64,000 nucleotides of DNA, taken from the NCBI GenBank assembly GCA_036522515.1, contig DATDFQ010000049.1:62001-126000 (forward strand). Reading direction: 5' to 3'. Origin of the DNA: Bacteroidota bacterium (GTDB lineage Bacteria; Bacteroidota; Ignavibacteria; UBA10030; SZUA-254). The notes beneath the pieces are model-generated. The model searched no databases. It was not told the origin of the DNA and saw only the letters and a list, made by a program, of their open reading frames with translations. The position numbers and the translations under genes were made by a program. Of this stretch, positions 35,791 to 44,918 are shown in pieces (within the stretch, counting starts at the first letter, position 1; every line of letters begins with the position of its first letter).

Positions 35791-35819
35791 TTGAACAAGT
35801 TGAAACTAATGCCTATATT
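35791..35819 (+). promoter_or_regulatory. Promoter of the DUF4835 gene
   Basis: TTGAAC (35791-35796), 17-base spacer, TATATT (35814-35819). Nine bases separate it from the ATG at 35829, leaving a leader of about 0-4 bases. Confidence 0.6.
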
Positions 35820-35828
35820 GAAAGAACG

Positions 35829-36761
35829 ATGGCAACCTCCCGAACGGGTCTCTTCTTCGTTCTACTCTCCCTCCTGTTCAGCGCTCAGAGCCGGCTCGAG
35901 TCGCAGGAGCTCGATTGTGAAATCAAGTACACGAACACCGAGGCGCTCCCCGCGGCCGCCCGGGAAAACCTTTCCGATTTTCTCCCGGAGCTGAACCAGT
36001 ACGTCAACTCCTACCGGTGGACCAAGGAGGATATGGGAAATCTGAAAATCAAGTGCACGATCGAGTTCGCTTTTCAGGGTTCTCCGCGCAGCAACCATTA
36101 TGTCGTCCAGGCATTTATCGGAAGCCAGCGGCCCATCTTCAGGCTCGACCGTAACACGACCGTCGTGCGCATCATCGACGGCAACTGGGAGTTCGACTAT
36201 GTCCGCAACCAGCCGCTGATCCACAATGAGACAAAGTTCGACCCGCTGTTGAGCGTCATCGATTTTTACATGTACATGATCGTCGGGTATGATTTTGAAA
36301 CATACAAGGCGGGAGACGGTTCACCGTATTTCCAGAAGGCGATGGACATCGCGAATATCGCACGTGCGGGGAGGGGCGCGACCGGGTGGGATAACCCGTC
36401 GCCGAACGTCTATTCGCGCGGCGAATTCATAGACGAACTGATGAATGCGAGATTCAGCGATTTTCGGGAGGCGTTCTACCGGTACTACTACAGGGGCCTG
36501 GACTTACTCTCCAAGGACGAGGGGCGGGCGCGCAAGAACATGTTCGCGGCACTTGAAAAAATAGGGAAAGTTCAGCAGAAAATCAATTCGCGCACGCTCA
36601 TCATCAAGGCGTTCTTCGACACGCAGTACGGGGAAATCAAGAACGATTTTCTGAAGGACCCCGACCCGGACATCTACGCGAAGCTGAAACAAATAGATCC
36701 TGCCCACCAAACCGAGTACGATGAAGGAGCGAAGGATCCGCGGCGCGCCGGCGCCCGCTGA
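35829..36761 (+). CDS. Exported DUF4835 protein
   Basis: Protein of 310 residues with a signal peptide (LFFVLLSLLFSAQSRLES). Family features are the early ELDCEIKYTNT, IKCTIEFAFQG, DGNWEFDYVRNQPL, and the central Asp/Tyr-rich LLSVIDFYMYMIVGYDFETY. DUF4835 proteins are envelope proteins of Bacteroidota-type bacteria with no assigned biochemical role. The ATG at 35829 sits just after a promoter, and an in-frame start at 35766 would precede that promoter. Its stop directly abuts the convergent HEAT-cyclophilin gene with no bases between. Confidence 0.8.
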   Translation: MATSRTGLFFVLLSLLFSAQSRLESQELDCEIKYTNTEALPAAARENLSDFLPELNQYVNSYRWTKEDMGNLKIKCTIEFAFQGSPRSNHYVVQAFIGSQRPIFRLDRNTTVVRIIDGNWEFDYVRNQPLIHNETKFDPLLSVIDFYMYMIVGYDFETYKAGDGSPYFQKAMDIANIARAGRGATGWDNPSPNVYSRGEFIDELMNARFSDFREAFYRYYYRGLDLLSKDEGRARKNMFAALEKIGKVQQKINSRTLIIKAFFDTQYGEIKNDFLKDPDPDIYAKLKQIDPAHQTEYDEGAKDPRRAGAR

Positions 36762-38876
36762 TCACTCGCGGACGACAGAGACGTCGATAATATGGTCATC
36801 GACGAGGATCCGGTCGACAACTTCCATCCCTGAGATCACCCTCCCGAACAAGGTGTACCTGCCGTCGAGATGGGGCTGGGGCGATTGAGTAATGAAGAAT
36901 TGCGAACCTTCCGTATCCCTTCCGGCGCTTGCGATGCCGATCGATCCGGTTTCATACGTCAAAGCCGAAAATTCCGACCGGATGGAATATCCCGGTCCGC
37001 CCCAACCGTCACCGCGCGGGTCGCCTCCCTGGATGACGAAATTGGGAACGACACGGTGGAACGTGAGGCCCCGGTAGAAGGCCCGCTTCGAGGCGAGTTT
37101 CAGAAAACTCATCACCGTAAAGGGCGCCGCATCCCTGTACAATGCCAGCGTGATGTCCCCCCTGATCGTCTGAATCCGCACCCGTATGGTCTCGGGCAGC
37201 CCGTAGAGGTAGTCAAAGTCGAAGTCCGTGTAGAGCGGTTCAAGGAACTCCGGGATGTCGCCCGCATATGCTGTTCCCGTGATCGCCTTGAGCGCGGCAG
37301 CGGCGGCGAGCGCGACCGAGCGGTCCGGCCGCGAGAGAAGCCGTTTGAGGGGATCGACCGCCCGCTTGTCGTTGAGCTTGCCGAGTGTGGCGGCGATTTC
37401 CTGCAACGCCTCCACATCGTCCGGCACACGGAGCCTTCCCATCGCGTTGACGAGCGGCTCGACCGAGGAGGACCTCCGGAAAAGCGAGTCTCCCAGAATG
37501 GAGGCAGCCGTGGTGACGACGGCGACATCCCGGGCGGAGAGCGCCGCGACGGCCGCCTCGCATGTCCGCCGGGTCAACTCCGGGTCGCCCGGATTCTTTC
37601 CACCCAGGATCTGATACCCCTCCAGCGCCGAGCGGTAGAGATACGTGTCATCCCCCGCCAGGCGGGGGGAGAGAAGTTTTTCGGCATCGGGCGCCCCTGT
37701 GTTGGCAGCGGCGAGAAGCAGGTCGCCCTCAAGAAGACGCTCCCCCCTCTCCGCCCTGACGATGTCCGGCAACGCGCCGGCTCCCTCCAATTTCGCGAGC
37801 GCAGTCGCCGCAGGCGCCTGGAGTTGCCAGAGATGCCCTCGTCCGTCGTTGACGGCGATTCTCTCCAGAACGGCGAACGCCGCCGCCGACCCGCTCCCCG
37901 AGTCCTTCTGGAGCCCTGTTCCGCCAAAGGCCGAAAGGGCTGTCAGCGCCACATACCTGTTCTCATCGAGGAAGAGGCGCCCGAACGTCCCTATCAGATC
38001 GTCCTTCCCCTTCAGGTTGAATTTGCCGAGCGCGATGAGCGCGTTCACCCTCACATGCCAATCCGGGTCGAACTCGGCGAGCTTCTGCAGGGGCGATAGC
38101 GAGACCTTCTCATCCCTCGCCTTGCCGAGAAGAACCGCGCAGTTCATTCGAACGAGGGGGTCGTTGTTCGTGCGGAGTTTGACGATTTCCTCCAGGTCGG
38201 CCCTGATGCGGGGGTGATCCCCGATCCGCTGGAGCGCATACACTACCTGCCAACGGGCCGAATCGGGGGGAGAAATCATCTTCAGGAGGTACTGAACGGC
38301 CTCATCGTTCGTGATGCCCCTGATCGCAAAGCGCGCGACAGAGCGGACCAGGGCATTTGCATGGACGGGGGGATAGAGAGTGGCAAATCTGCGAACAAGG
38401 TCCGCAAGCGACTCATCCGGTCCGAATTTTCCGATCTCTTCGATAAGCCGGTCCGCGGGACTTGCGCTGTCTCCCGGTGCTGAGTCTATCTTGTCGAGGC
38501 GTGTCCAGATGAGGTCGTGCCCGAGAGTTTGACGGGCGGGCTGGCTCAATTGTCCGGCTGTCTGTCCGATCGCGAACGCCGCCTCGGTCTGTACCGCCCG
38601 GCTCTCGTCGTTCGCGAGGCGGTCGACCAGCAAATGGATGACAGATGTATCCTGGATGCTTCCGAAAGCGTGGACGGCCGCCTTCCGGACAGTCTCGTCC
38701 CGGTCGGATAAGAGATGGATGAGCGTCCCGTCGTGAATCGTCCTTGTGTCCTGCGACCGGAGAATTATTTCGAGTTTTGACCTGCGCTCTTCCGCCGGCT
38801 CCCGTCCGGAAGGTTGCGCCGGAAGCGGGGGGTGCACCAGAATGACGAGGAGAAGGGCGCGAAGAAGCCGGTTCAT
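36762..38876 (-). CDS. Exported HEAT-repeat/cyclophilin fusion
   Basis: Protein of 704 residues. After a signal peptide (LLRALLLVILVHPPLPAQ) there are about 510 residues of HEAT/armadillo-type repeats (for example SDRDETVRKAAVHAFGSI, ESRAVQTEAAFAIGQT). The C-terminal 150 residues are a cyclophilin-type prolyl isomerase: IQTIRGDITLALYRD, FYRGLTFHRVVPNFVIQGGDP, the active-site Arg in FHRV, GSQFFITQSPQPHLDGRYTLFG. It should act in the periplasm as a foldase with a scaffold. It overlaps the tatD stop (ATGA) and ends a six-gene operon. Confidence 0.88.
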   Translation of the reverse strand: MNRLLRALLLVILVHPPLPAQPSGREPAEERRSKLEIILRSQDTRTIHDGTLIHLLSDRDETVRKAAVHAFGSIQDTSVIHLLVDRLANDESRAVQTEAAFAIGQTAGQLSQPARQTLGHDLIWTRLDKIDSAPGDSASPADRLIEEIGKFGPDESLADLVRRFATLYPPVHANALVRSVARFAIRGITNDEAVQYLLKMISPPDSARWQVVYALQRIGDHPRIRADLEEIVKLRTNNDPLVRMNCAVLLGKARDEKVSLSPLQKLAEFDPDWHVRVNALIALGKFNLKGKDDLIGTFGRLFLDENRYVALTALSAFGGTGLQKDSGSGSAAAFAVLERIAVNDGRGHLWQLQAPAATALAKLEGAGALPDIVRAERGERLLEGDLLLAAANTGAPDAEKLLSPRLAGDDTYLYRSALEGYQILGGKNPGDPELTRRTCEAAVAALSARDVAVVTTAASILGDSLFRRSSSVEPLVNAMGRLRVPDDVEALQEIAATLGKLNDKRAVDPLKRLLSRPDRSVALAAAAALKAITGTAYAGDIPEFLEPLYTDFDFDYLYGLPETIRVRIQTIRGDITLALYRDAAPFTVMSFLKLASKRAFYRGLTFHRVVPNFVIQGGDPRGDGWGGPGYSIRSEFSALTYETGSIGIASAGRDTEGSQFFITQSPQPHLDGRYTLFGRVISGMEVVDRILVDDHIIDVSVVRE

Positions 38877-39730
38877 GAGATTCTCCTTTTCGTGTCGGAT
38901 TTGGAACCGATGCCGAACAATTTGCGGGCGCCGGTGCTGGTCACCCGTCCGATCTCTTCGACGGGAAGGGCTTTCAGCTCGGCGATCCGTTGTGCGATGA
39001 TGGGGATGTTCGCCGGCTCGTTTCGCCGGCCCCGCAACGGAACGGGAGACAGGTACGGACTATCGGTCTCCAGGAGGATGTGCTCGAGCGGAATCGTTGC
39101 CGCAACTTCCGCCATGACGTTCGGCTTGTTCTGCCTGGTCCCGAACGTCACGGGGCCCGGTATCGAGATATAGAACCCCCACCCGATGACCCGGCGGGCC
39201 ATCGCCACGTCGCCCGGAAAGCAGTGGAACACCCCTCCCGGGAACCCGCGGTTCCCCCCTGAGCCGGAGAGCCCTCCGTCCGGGGTGAGCGGCTCGCCGA
39301 GTTTCTCCTCGACGATGCTCACGGTGTCCTCTTCCGCCTCGCGGCTGTGAATGACGATCGGGAGATTGCGCCGGCGGGCGATGTCGATCTGAATCCTGAA
39401 GACTTCGCGCTGCCTCTCCCGCGGCGAATAGTCATAATGGTAGTCGAGGCCGATCTCCCCGATCGCGACCACCTTCTCGTGATGGCTCAGCTTCTCGATC
39501 TCCTCGAGGGAGGATGCGTCGGCCCTGCGGGCCTCGTGCGGGTGAAATCCCACGCAGGCATAGACCCCTTCGAACTGTTCCGCGAGCTCGACCGCCTCGC
39601 GGCTGGTCTCGAGATCGGTTCCGGGGTTGACAATCAGCTCCACCCCCGCGACGGAGGCCCGGTCGATGACTTCGCGGAGGTCCCCCTCGTAATCCTTGCT
39701 GAAGAGGTGCGCATGCGAATCGATGAACAT
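38873..39730 (-). CDS. tatD: TatD-family metal-dependent deoxyribonuclease
   Basis: Protein of 285 residues. Metal ligands are DSHAHL, the Glu in AIGEIGLDYHYD, His in IVIHSREAEED, His in GVFHCFPGD and the Asp in LLETDSPYLSPVP. TatD/YcfH proteins are 3'-5' exonucleases on DNA or RNA. It is 15 bases downstream of the WecE-like gene and overlaps the HEAT-cyclophilin gene. No link to either neighbour's job is known. Confidence 0.92.
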   Translation of the reverse strand: MFIDSHAHLFSKDYEGDLREVIDRASVAGVELIVNPGTDLETSREAVELAEQFEGVYACVGFHPHEARRADASSLEEIEKLSHHEKVVAIGEIGLDYHYDYSPRERQREVFRIQIDIARRRNLPIVIHSREAEEDTVSIVEEKLGEPLTPDGGLSGSGGNRGFPGGVFHCFPGDVAMARRVIGWGFYISIPGPVTFGTRQNKPNVMAEVAATIPLEHILLETDSPYLSPVPLRGRRNEPANIPIIAQRIAELKALPVEEIGRVTSTGARKLFGIGSKSDTKRRIS

Positions 39731-39745
39731 GTTTCCCCGGCAGGC

Positions 39746-40906
39746 CTACGTCAGGATCTCTTCGAGCCGCTCCACGACGTAGCCGGCATCCTGATCGGTC
39801 AGCTGCGGGTAAATCGGAAGCCGGAGAAGTGTGGCGTAGATCCTGTCGGTGACGGGGAGCTCGAGCCCTTCCATCCCGAGCGTCGATTTCGCGTAGGGCG
39901 AAGAATGGAGCGGCACATAATGGAACGTCGAGCCGATCCCCGACTCTTTCAATCGCTGCATCACGCGGATCCGCTCGGCCTCGCTCCGGAGGAGGATATA
40001 GAAGATGTGATAATTGGATTCGCAGTAAGGCGGGATCACAGGCAAACGAAGCTTCCCGGCCCCTTCCAACCCCTTCAACCCGCCCATATAATAGTCGTGC
40101 ACTCTCTTTCTCTCCGACTGGATCCGGTCAACGTCTTCCAGCTGGGATTTCAGCACGGCGGCGAGGAGGTCCGAGAGGACATAGCTGCTTCCGTGATCGA
40201 CCCAGGTGTACTTATCCACCTCCCCGCGGAGAAAAAGGGACCGGTTCGTGCCTTTCTCGCGTGTGATCTCCCCCATCCTGGCGAGCGCGTCATCCTGGGT
40301 CACGAAGGCGCCCCCCTCTCCGCTGATGTAGTTCTTGGTGACATGGAAGCTGTATGCACCGGCGTGGCCGATCGTCCCCAGGTATCTCCCCCGGTAACGC
40401 GCATGGACTCCCTGCGCGGCATCCTCGAATACCATGAGGTTGTGAGCCTTTGCAATTTCAAGGATTTCGTCCATCTCGGCCGAAACGCCGGCGTAGTGGA
40501 CCGGGATGATCGCGCGCGTTCTCTTCGTGATCCGGCGTTCGAGATCTCCGGGGTCCAGCGTCAGCGTACGGTCGTTGATTTCGCAGAAGACCGGAAGGCC
40601 GCCGCCGCGGATGATCGCGTTGGCGGTCGAGACGAACGTGAAGCTCGGCGTGATCACTTCGTCCCCCGGTTTCAGGCGGAGAAGGATCATCGCCATTTCG
40701 AGGGCGTGCGTGCCCGAGGTCGTCAGGAGCACGTTCCGTGCGGAGAGGAGAGTCCGGAGCTTCGCTTCGACAACCTTACAGACCGGGCCGTCTCCCCCGG
40801 TTGTCCCCGATTCAAGAACGGACCGTACCTCGTCGAAGAGGCGGCCGTTCAGATAGGGCATGTTGAACGGGATAACGGCCTTGTGGGATTTCCCTTGTGG
40901 TATCAT
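39746..40906 (-). CDS. wecE: WecE-like dTDP-4-amino-4,6-dideoxygalactose transaminase
   Basis: PLP-dependent sugar aminotransferase of 386 residues. From the IPFNMP start through TTSGTHALEMAMILL, PSFTFVSTANAI, IIPVHYAGVSAEMD, EDAAQGVHARYRGR, the lysine in SFHVTKNYISGEGGAF and REKGTNRSLFLRGEVDKYTWVDHGSSY it follows E. coli WecE closely by recollection. It makes dTDP-Fuc4N-type aminosugar precursors. No dTDP-glucose genes are nearby. It overlaps the glycosyltransferase gene by ATGA. Confidence 0.87.
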   Translation of the reverse strand: MIPQGKSHKAVIPFNMPYLNGRLFDEVRSVLESGTTGGDGPVCKVVEAKLRTLLSARNVLLTTSGTHALEMAMILLRLKPGDEVITPSFTFVSTANAIIRGGGLPVFCEINDRTLTLDPGDLERRITKRTRAIIPVHYAGVSAEMDEILEIAKAHNLMVFEDAAQGVHARYRGRYLGTIGHAGAYSFHVTKNYISGEGGAFVTQDDALARMGEITREKGTNRSLFLRGEVDKYTWVDHGSSYVLSDLLAAVLKSQLEDVDRIQSERKRVHDYYMGGLKGLEGAGKLRLPVIPPYCESNYHIFYILLRSEAERIRVMQRLKESGIGSTFHYVPLHSSPYAKSTLGMEGLELPVTDRIYATLLRLPIYPQLTDQDAGYVVERLEEILT

Positions 40907-42099
40907 CCTTGCTCTGATCGTTCTGTTCCCGCCGGCCGGGGTGCCCAGGGTGCCCAGGGTGCGTAGAGCTCTCTCAGGCAGCCGATTGTCTTTGCCATGT
41001 CATGCTTCTGTTCCACCGATTCCCTGGCGGCCCGCCCGTGCCTGCGCCGGAGGCCGGGATCGGATAGATACTGCGTAAGCTTCGCCGCCAGATCCCTGCT
41101 GTCCCCCACCCTGTAGAGGAGCCCCGTCACCCCGTCCTCGATCTGTGCGAGATTCCCGCCGGCCGCCGCGGCGACGATCGGCAATTCCATTCCCATCGCG
41201 TCGAGAACGACGAGCGAGTATAATTCGTCCCGGCTGGGAAACACGAAGACATCCATTGCGCTCAGGTACCCGGTCAGGTCGTTTTGAAATCCCGCGAGTA
41301 TCACCTTCCCGCCCAGGTCGTTGGCGGCGATGAACGACTCGAGTTCGCGAAGATACGCCTCTCCCCGCGCTTCGAAGGGGGGCTCGTCCCTGCCTCTGTC
41401 GCCCTTCCGTGTCGGTTCTCCGACGATGATATAGACGACGCCGGCCCTCAGGCCCGATTCAATGTAGGGAAAACTCTCCGCAAAATCCATGACACCTTTT
41501 CCCGGATCGATCCTGAGCATCGTTCCGACGAGGAGTTCCGACTCTCCCACGCGATGGAACGCCCGAATCTCCGCGCGCCTCTTCCCGTCGCGCCTGTAGC
41601 GTGCAAGCAGCCGGCCATACGGCACGAACCGGACCCGCTCTTGCGGCACGGCGTAGAGCTCCGGCAGCCGTCTGTTGAGATCCTCCGAGGAGGTGACGAT
41701 CGCGTCGACCCTGCTGTAGATCAGACGGTGGAGCGGATCCCGCTTCGGCGGGACGCCCATGTAGATACTGAGAATCAATCGCCGGACGGAATCTCCCATG
41801 AGCGCGAGAGAAGCCGGCCAGACGTCACGGTGGTAATGGACATGCACGACGTCAATCTCCCGCTCGCGGACAAGTTTCCGGAGGGTGCGAATGCTGGCGG
41901 GGCTCACGGGGCGCAAATTCGGCAGGTGGGCGACCTCCAATCCGTGTTCGAGGAGGAATGTTTCGGCCCTCGACCCGGGCTTGCAGATCGCGACCACCCC
42001 GATCCCTGCATTCCGGAGCTCGAGCATCAGCGTGCAGGCGTAGATCTCCAGGCCTCCCCACGCGTCCGAGGTGCAGAGGTGGAGCGAGCGGGGGTTCAT
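40903..42099 (-). CDS. Glycosyltransferase family 4 (GT-B)
   Basis: Protein of 398 residues. N-terminal TSDAWGGLEIYACTLMLEL, the middle VHVHYHRDVWPASL, and the C-terminal donor domain with GTMLRIDPGKGVMDF, FPSRDELYSLVVLDAMGMELPIVA are the usual GT4 pattern, including the E-x7-E motif. It transfers an activated sugar to a glycan or lipid acceptor on the cytoplasmic side. The C-terminus carries an APWAPWAP tract encoded by a 9-bp tandem repeat (GTGCCCAGG, 40939-40961). The start shares a base with the stop of the TonB receptor (TGATG). Confidence 0.85.
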   Translation of the reverse strand: MNPRSLHLCTSDAWGGLEIYACTLMLELRNAGIGVVAICKPGSRAETFLLEHGLEVAHLPNLRPVSPASIRTLRKLVREREIDVVHVHYHRDVWPASLALMGDSVRRLILSIYMGVPPKRDPLHRLIYSRVDAIVTSSEDLNRRLPELYAVPQERVRFVPYGRLLARYRRDGKRRAEIRAFHRVGESELLVGTMLRIDPGKGVMDFAESFPYIESGLRAGVVYIIVGEPTRKGDRGRDEPPFEARGEAYLRELESFIAANDLGGKVILAGFQNDLTGYLSAMDVFVFPSRDELYSLVVLDAMGMELPIVAAAAGGNLAQIEDGVTGLLYRVGDSRDLAAKLTQYLSDPGLRRRHGRAARESVEQKHDMAKTIGCLRELYAPWAPWAPRPAGTERSEQG

Positions 42100-44300
42100 C
42101 AGATCCGGGTCTCGAGCGTGAAGGCGTAGTTGCGCAGGGGCGCCATGTTCCCGATGAGCTCCACGTAGTAGTACTGGAACAGGTTATTGACGTGAAACCC
42201 GGATGTGACGCCGAGGCTCCCCAGCTTCCAGTCGGCGGCGATCCGGACGTCGACGACCGTTATCGGGACCCGTTCCTCCCCCCCGGGAATGATCCCGAGC
42301 GTGACGAAAGCGTCATCGATGCGTTCGCTGTTCGAGATAAACCGCGCATCGACCCCGATCCGGACGGGTGGCAGGTTGAGCAGAGTCGAACAATAGAGGA
42401 GATGCCGCGGGCGGTACTTGAGGATGTCGCCGGTCGTGAGATCCCGCGGGACCATGTAGGTATAACTGATCTGATGTTCAAGGAGCCGGTCTGCTTCGTT
42501 CACGTTGATCGTACATTCCGCCCCGTAGATCAGCGCCCGGGTGATATTTTGAAAGTGGACCACCCCGTCGCTCCCGAACGCCGGCTCGATCAGGTCCCAG
42601 AATTCGTTCCGAAAGAGGGAGATGTCGGCCTGGAGAAAGCCTGTGAAGAGGCGCGAGAGGCCTCCTTCGACCGACCAGCTCCGCTCCGGCATCAGGCCGG
42701 GATTCGGTCGGATCGCCACGCCTCCCGCAGTGGATGTCGTGAACACCTCGGCAACCGTGGGGGCGCGGAATCCCCGTCCTGCCGATATTCTCGCCGAGAA
42801 TGAATCGGAGGGGCTGTAGGAGAGCCCGAATTTGGGGTTGAATTGGCCGACCGATCCGAGACCCGAGATGCGCTGCGCGTCGAACCGGCCGCCGGCTGTC
42901 AGGCGAAGGGCTCCGGAGATTTTGATCTCGTCCTGAACGTAGACCGCCGCGCCGCGCCCGTCGTGCGTTCCGAAGATCGTGTCCGCGTCGACTTCCTGAA
43001 GGCTCCCGGAGAGTCCGGCGATCAGGATCTGGCCGGGCGAAAGCTGGTAATTCGCCTGCACTTCACCCGTCACGACGCCGGAGCGGGAATTGCTTCCGGC
43101 GCTGTCGTACACGCTCGGAATATTGTCGTCCCAGCGCGACTTCAACCAGCTGACCTTCGCGGAATAGAAGAGGCGGTCGGAGACCACCTGCCGGTAGCTG
43201 CCGCTCAAATTCCACCGGACGGAATAGACCGATTCGAGGAGTTCATCGTCCGGGGGTTCGAACGCGTGCCCGAAATCCTTCCAGTAGAGGAAATTTCCGC
43301 GCCTCTGCTCTAAAATACTAAACGAGAGAGAGGCCGACCCGTAGGGGCTGAGCGCATATCCCAGCCGGGCCGAGCCGTTCCATCTTTTCCAGTAATCGTT
43401 CCGGCGGTACCCGTCGTTCAACGTGCGGTCCGCCGCGAGCGCCACGCTCAGATCTCCGATACGGTTCAGGTAGCCGGCGTGGATCCCGCTGAACGAGCGC
43501 GCATCATCGTTCCATCGCCAGGACTGGTAGCCCGGCTGTGAGTAAAGGCCGCCGTAGAATTTCAGACGGGTTTCCGCCTGATCGCCGGGGACCCTCGTGA
43601 TAATATTGATGACTCCCCCCAGAGCGCTCGAACCGTAGAGGGCCGAGGAGGCGCCCTTGACGACCTCGATGCGGTCGATCTGGGATGAAGGAATGCTCTC
43701 CCAGTTGATCTCTCCCGTATCTCCGGTGATGAACGGAAGCCCGTCGATGAGGAGGAGGACCCTCGTACCCACCCCGAAACTATAGCCTGTCGACCCCCGG
43801 ATGTTGACCTGTGTTTGTGTGACGGAAACCCCGGGGACATAGCGGAGTGCATCGTCGACCGTAACCGTATTCCGCGCGTTGAGAAGTTCGCCCCCGATGA
43901 CGCTGACGCTTGCCGGAACCTCCCCGAGCGACTGTTCGCGCCGGCCGGCGGTCACGATGACGGGCGCTGTCTGCACCGGAGAGGGATCGAGCTCGATCAG
44001 GACCACCGAGGTGTCCCCGCTTCCGGAGGCGACGGAAGGAAGACGGTTCGCCCGGTATCCGATCAACGATGTGACGAGGGTCTGCCGGCCGGGAGGTACT
44101 CGCCGGAGGAGAAATTTGCCGTGGGTATCGCTCGAGGTGCCGAGGAGGGTCCCTTCCACCGCGATGGTCGCTCCGGCGAGCGCTTCGCCATTCTCCCGGC
44201 TGACGACTGTTCCGGTGATCGTCGCTCCCCGTTCAATTTGCCCGTGAAGCCCCGAGAGACTGACGAGGAGTAGTATGCCGGCCGGCAGGAGTTTCCTCAT
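42099..44300 (-). CDS. TonB-dependent outer-membrane receptor
   Basis: Protein of 733 residues. Signal peptide (ILLLVSLSGLHGQ), a carboxypeptidase-regulatory-like domain (about 25-110; ITGTVVSRENGEALAGATIAV), a plug (PASVSVIGGELLNARNTVTVDDALRYVPGVSVTQ...NIRGST...LLLIDGLPF...RIEVVKGASSALYGSSALGGVINIIT) and a barrel ending YAFTLETRI. The layout matches vitamin B12/siderophore-type receptors. It imports a scarce nutrient across the outer membrane with TonB energy; the substrate is not readable. It follows a small lipoprotein gene (ATGA overlap) in an operon with sugar genes. Confidence 0.92.
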   Translation of the reverse strand: MRKLLPAGILLLVSLSGLHGQIERGATITGTVVSRENGEALAGATIAVEGTLLGTSSDTHGKFLLRRVPPGRQTLVTSLIGYRANRLPSVASGSGDTSVVLIELDPSPVQTAPVIVTAGRREQSLGEVPASVSVIGGELLNARNTVTVDDALRYVPGVSVTQTQVNIRGSTGYSFGVGTRVLLLIDGLPFITGDTGEINWESIPSSQIDRIEVVKGASSALYGSSALGGVINIITRVPGDQAETRLKFYGGLYSQPGYQSWRWNDDARSFSGIHAGYLNRIGDLSVALAADRTLNDGYRRNDYWKRWNGSARLGYALSPYGSASLSFSILEQRRGNFLYWKDFGHAFEPPDDELLESVYSVRWNLSGSYRQVVSDRLFYSAKVSWLKSRWDDNIPSVYDSAGSNSRSGVVTGEVQANYQLSPGQILIAGLSGSLQEVDADTIFGTHDGRGAAVYVQDEIKISGALRLTAGGRFDAQRISGLGSVGQFNPKFGLSYSPSDSFSARISAGRGFRAPTVAEVFTTSTAGGVAIRPNPGLMPERSWSVEGGLSRLFTGFLQADISLFRNEFWDLIEPAFGSDGVVHFQNITRALIYGAECTINVNEADRLLEHQISYTYMVPRDLTTGDILKYRPRHLLYCSTLLNLPPVRIGVDARFISNSERIDDAFVTLGIIPGGEERVPITVVDVRIAADWKLGSLGVTSGFHVNNLFQYYYVELIGNMAPLRNYAFTLETRI

Positions 44301-44812
44301 CGGCGGGGCGGCGGGGGAGGATGTTGAAAGTCCACATCGATGTCGATTCCGGAAACGATGCTGTCTTCCGGCACGGTGATGGATCCCGGCCCGGAAGTGT
44401 CACCGCCGGTCCGGTAGAGGCCGACGGCCCGCCAGTCCGTGTTGACATTCTGGCCGAACTGTTGCGCCACGGCCGTATAGGCGAACGCACCGGCCGGAAT
44501 CGGAGAGAGGATCAGCGTGTAGGCGATCGAGTCGGCCCCGTAGGGTTGGAGTCTCGGCGTAAATCCGGCTCTCCCCTGCAAAACCTCATCCAGGATGTTT
44601 TGCGATGGGAGGTGCTTGAAGGAGACCACTCTCAGATCGACGATGCTGTCCTGGGGCGGCCAGTTCCTGAAGTGAACGGTCCCCTTGATGCCGTACCTGG
44701 ATGTGGGATGCTGCAGACTCTCGGGAGACAATCCCTGCTCACACGCCGGGGAGAGGAGAAGAACGAAGAAGAATGCGACAAGTATCGATGCGGGAAATCC
44801 TGGCCGGTCCAT
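44297..44812 (-). CDS. Small exported (lipo)protein upstream of the TonB receptor
   Basis: Protein of 171 residues with an N-terminal hydrophobic stretch (SILVAFFFVLLLSPACEQG). SPAC before CEQG is an imperfect lipobox. The mature part includes YGIKGTVHFRNWPPQDSIVDLRVV, resembling a small beta-sandwich, and ends in a Pro/Arg tail (PPPPPRR). No named family is recognised. The start could instead be GTG at 44839, which would be leaderless relative to the promoter at 44845-44873. It opens the six-gene operon and overlaps the TonB receptor ATG. Confidence 0.65.
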   Translation of the reverse strand: MDRPGFPASILVAFFFVLLLSPACEQGLSPESLQHPTSRYGIKGTVHFRNWPPQDSIVDLRVVSFKHLPSQNILDEVLQGRAGFTPRLQPYGADSIAYTLILSPIPAGAFAYTAVAQQFGQNVNTDWRAVGLYRTGGDTSGPGSITVPEDSIVSGIDIDVDFQHPPPPPRR

Positions 44813-44844
44813 CTGCGTGAAGCGGGCATACAAATTCACCGATT

Positions 44845-44873
44845 AAGATAATCAACGAGAGGCCGAAATGCAA
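44845..44873 (-). promoter_or_regulatory. Promoter of the lipoprotein/TonB/glycosyltransferase operon
   Basis: Minus-strand TTGCAT (44868-44873), 17-base spacer, TATCTT (44845-44850). Five bases separate the -10 box from a GTG at 44839, and 32 from the ATG at 44812. Confidence 0.5.
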
Positions 44874-44918
44874 GGAACAACCGGGCTGCGACTGAATTCG
44901 AACGCAGAACTGAAAGCC

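Noticed and set aside
39347-40966. A 539-codon plus-strand frame
   Set aside because: It is antisense to tatD and the WecE-like gene, with composition typical of a GC-rich shadow frame; the minus-strand proteins have complete catalytic motifs.
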